Source: Variovorax atrisoli 110B
GTDB taxonomy: Bacteria > Pseudomonadota > Gammaproteobacteria > Burkholderiales > Burkholderiaceae_C
Direction of reading: 5' to 3'
Assembly: GCF_000382045.1 (NCBI RefSeq)
Contig: NZ_KB907458.1
Location: forward strand, 62,001 to 126,000
DNA: 64,000 bases
Shown: piece after piece, positions 62,203 through 64,000 of the stretch
Layout: each line of letters begins with the position of its first letter
Position numbering within the stretch: the first letter of the stretch is position 1
Notes under the pieces: model-generated
The model's database searches: none
What the model was told of the DNA's origin: nothing
What the model saw: the letters and a program-made list of their open reading frames with translations, nothing else
Translations under genes and position numbers: made by a program

Positions 62203-63123
62203 CTAGCGCAGGTGGCGCTGGATGCGCTTCTCGTCCTCGGCCAGCTGCTGGCGCATGAGCGAGATGAAGTCGCGCGCGGTGGCCGAAAGAACCTTGCCCG
62301 CGGGCAACGCGAGAAGGCAGGTGAAGTACACGTCGACCGAGAACCGCCGCGCCACCAGGCCGCGCTCCACGTAGTCGAGCGCGGTGATCGGGTTGACCAG
62401 GCCCACGCCCAGGCCGCGCAGCGCCATCTCGCACACGCTGGCCGCGTAGGGCGTCTGCACCAGCACACGCAGCGCCACGCCATGGGGCGCCAGCGCGGCC
62501 TCGAGCCGCTGGTGCGAGGGGTCTTCGGGGTTCAGCGAGATGAAGGGCGCCTCGGCAAGCTGCTCGGGCTTGATCGTCTTGAAGCGCGCCAGCGCGTGGC
62601 CCTGCGGCATCACCACCACGCCGGGAAAGCGCGAGAAGGTGGAATGGTCGATGCCCTCGAGGGATAGCTCGTCGGCCATCAGCCCGAAGTCGGAGATGCC
62701 CATGGCCACGCGGTCGCGCACGTCCTTGGAGCTCAGCACCTGCAGCGACACCTGCGGCCAGGGGCTCGCGCCGCGGTGGGCCTTCAGCCGTGCCAGCGCG
62801 CGCGGCATGAAACCCAGGCCGTAGGCCGGAAAGCAGCTGAGCTCGAGCTGGCTCACGCCGAAGTCGCGCAGGCTGCGCATCCGGTGCTCGATGGCGTCCA
62901 TGCCGATGAAGACCCGTTCCACCTCCACCCACAGCGCGCGGGCCTCGGGCGTCGGCACCAGCCGCCCGCCGGTGCGCTGGAACAGCAGCATGCCGGCCTG
63001 AGCCTCCAGCCGCTTGAGCGACTGGCTGATGGCGGGCTGCGTCACGTGCAGCAGGGCCGCGGCCTTGCGGGTGGAGCTGCTGCGCATGAGCGCCCGGAAC
63101 GTTTCGATTTCGCCGAATCGCAT
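62203..63123 (-). CDS. LysR-type transcriptional regulator
   Basis: A 306-residue LysR protein with its helix-turn-helix at residues 12-65 (SSTRKAAALLHVTQPAISQSLKRLE) and a substrate-binding domain. Divergent from the threonine-synthase-like gene, 83 bases away, with a perfect inverted repeat directly in front of its start codon. It probably regulates that gene. Confidence 0.92.
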   Translation of the reverse strand: MRFGEIETFRALMRSSSTRKAAALLHVTQPAISQSLKRLEAQAGMLLFQRTGGRLVPTPEARALWVEVERVFIGMDAIEHRMRSLRDFGVSQLELSCFPAYGLGFMPRALARLKAHRGASPWPQVSLQVLSSKDVRDRVAMGISDFGLMADELSLEGIDHSTFSRFPGVVVMPQGHALARFKTIKPEQLAEAPFISLNPEDPSHQRLEAALAPHGVALRVLVQTPYAASVCEMALRGLGVGLVNPITALDYVERGLVARRFSVDVYFTCLLALPAGKVLSATARDFISLMRQQLAEDEKRIQRHLR

Positions 63124-63141
63124 CGATAAGTTTTGTTATCG
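63124..63141. promoter_or_regulatory. inverted repeat, probable LysR operator
   Basis: CGATAA-GTTTTG-TTATCG is a perfect 6+6 inverted repeat directly before the LysR start codon, in an AT-rich divergent region that contrasts with the surrounding GC-rich DNA. A CATAAT hexamer (63160-63165) may be a -10 element of the rightward gene. Confidence 0.55.
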
Positions 63142-63206
63142 GTTGAGTATCTGGGGCTGCATAATTTTATTTCCGATTGAATAAGATTTAGTCACAACTT
63201 CATCAG

Positions 63207-64000
63207 ATGCTGACCCCCGTGACGACATCGCCCGTTCTGGACTTCAAGTTCGCCGCTCTCCCGCAGGATCCGCCCGGCCATTCCGCAGCGCTGGGCCACC
63301 CCCTCGGGCTGGTTCGCGACCGCACCCCCAAGCCCGTGCGCAATCCGAACCTGCGCGGCCTGCAGTGCCTGCGCTGCGATGCGCTCTACCCGGTCACGCT
63401 GACGCACGACGGCTGCCCGGCATGCAGGCGCGAAGGCATCCACGTGGCCCTGCGCGCCAGCTACCTGCCCGACAGCGCCGAGCTGATGCCCATGCCCTAC
63501 ACCTCCAGCTTCGCGCTGGGCGAAGGGCAGACGCCGCTGCAGGACATGCCCGAGCTGGCCAGCCAGTTCGGCGTGGCGCGACTGGCCATCAAGGACGAGT
63601 CGTGCAACCCCACCGGCTCGCACAAGGACCGCATGACCGCGGTGGGCGTGGCGCAGGCGCTCGACTTCGACGCCCACACGCTCGTGCTGGCCTCCTCGGG
63701 CAACGCGGCCGTCTCCGCCGCGCACTACGCCTGGGCGGCCGGGCTGGGCTGCGAGGTAGCGACCTACGAGGGCATGCCGGCCACCTACGCGCGGCAGCTC
63801 GACGCGCTGGGCGCGCGTCGCTACGTGTTCTCCGACAACGCCGGCCGCTGGGCCTTCGTGCGCGAGCGCTCGCAGCACCCCGGCTATTTCGCGCTCACCA
63901 ACTACCGCCTGCCCGCACTGGGCAGCGCCCCGCTGGCGATCGAGGGCTACAAGCCGATCGCGCTGGAGTGCGTGAACGAGGGCGGCCTGCCCGACCACGT
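63207..64000 (+). CDS. threonine-synthase-like PLP-dependent enzyme, truncated by the window end
   Basis: An open frame of 264 codons from an ATG at 63207 runs off the window edge. It has a zinc-ribbon-like start (LQCLRCDALYPVTLTHDGCP then ACRR: CxxC and CxxC), then a fold-type II PLP domain with the Schiff-base Lys in NPTGSHKDRM and the phosphate loop ASSGNAAVS. These features fit a threonine synthase-like or cysteate synthase-like protein. It is divergent from a LysR regulator, which is unusual for housekeeping threonine synthase and suggests a specialised or catabolic role. Confidence 0.85.
   Translation, partial: MLTPVTTSPVLDFKFAALPQDPPGHSAALGHPLGLVRDRTPKPVRNPNLRGLQCLRCDALYPVTLTHDGCPACRREGIHVALRASYLPDSAELMPMPYTSSFALGEGQTPLQDMPELASQFGVARLAIKDESCNPTGSHKDRMTAVGVAQALDFDAHTLVLASSGNAAVSAAHYAWAAGLGCEVATYEGMPATYARQLDALGARRYVFSDNAGRWAFVRERSQHPGYFALTNYRLPALGSAPLAIEGYKPIALECVNEGGLPDH

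Overview
The window is about 64 kb of GC-rich, densely coded bacterial chromosome. It looks like a member of the Comamonadaceae and most likely a Variovorax: it carries a StyA1/StyA2B-type monooxygenase pair (described in Variovorax paradoxus EPS and Rhodococcus opacus 1CP), five Bug/TctC-type solute receptors, many LysR-type regulators, and a urease cluster with ureJ between ureA and ureB. I see no rRNA, tRNA, CRISPR, integrase or transposase. The genus call is inference from gene content; no marker gene is present.

Layout. 1-5.4 kb: an aromatic-type oxidation cluster (SDR, StyA1-like epoxidase, self-sufficient StyA2B-like oxygenase/reductase fusion, dienelactone hydrolase fused to an NTF2-like domain). 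5.4-9.2 kb: LysR regulator divergent from a Bug receptor and an amidase. 9.2-18.3 kb: a 2-methylcitrate (propionate) locus with an ScfR/PrpR-like regulator, a thioesterase with an altered active site, prpC, a Bug receptor, acnD, prpF and an isocitrate-lyase-family gene in the prpB position. 18.4-20.5 kb: FlxA-like protein, MarR regulator and a third Bug receptor. 20.6-25.5 kb: a sugar-acid (tartrate-type) operon of DHDPS-like gene, Bug, SDR and tarD, with a divergent LysR. 25.6-32.3 kb: an apparently exported FAH-family lipoprotein, Lrp and EamA transporter, and an RND efflux pump without its outer-membrane factor. 32.5-42.8 kb: Rrf2 regulator that has lost its cluster cysteines, BI-1 protein, FUSC protein, a Nudix protein with a degenerate metallo-beta-lactamase tail, acyl-CoA dehydrogenase, a Bug receptor coupled to a PhzF-RidA fusion, and an AraC regulator. 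43-47.3 kb: two-component system followed by tctB and tctA with no tctC. 47.3-51.4 kb: secreted orphan, KaiC-like ATPase overlapping a hybrid kinase, DUF3606 protein. 51.5-56.6 kb: ureA-ureJ-ureB-ureC-ureE-ureF-ureG, without ureD. 56.7-61.4 kb: a 1195-residue NCS1 permease-histidine kinase-receiver protein overlapping a LuxR-type response regulator. 61.5-64 kb: a secreted orphan, a LysR regulator and the truncated start of a threonine-synthase-like PLP enzyme.

How it fits together. Most loci are small catabolic units of a regulator, a periplasmic carboxylate receptor and one to four enzymes. The receptors probably share TctAB-type membrane subunits, of which one pair is present here. The most unusual item is the permease-sensor kinase divergent from the urease genes: it joins a 12-helix nucleobase/hydantoin-type transporter, an eight-cysteine cluster, a kinase and a receiver in one polypeptide, and may couple detection of a nitrogen compound to ureolysis. 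Further points of interest are a gene-conversion-like block in the monooxygenase pair, three repeated operator-like sites at the methylcitrate locus, a dispersed hairpin repeat found twice directly behind Bug genes, and several uncommon domain fusions.
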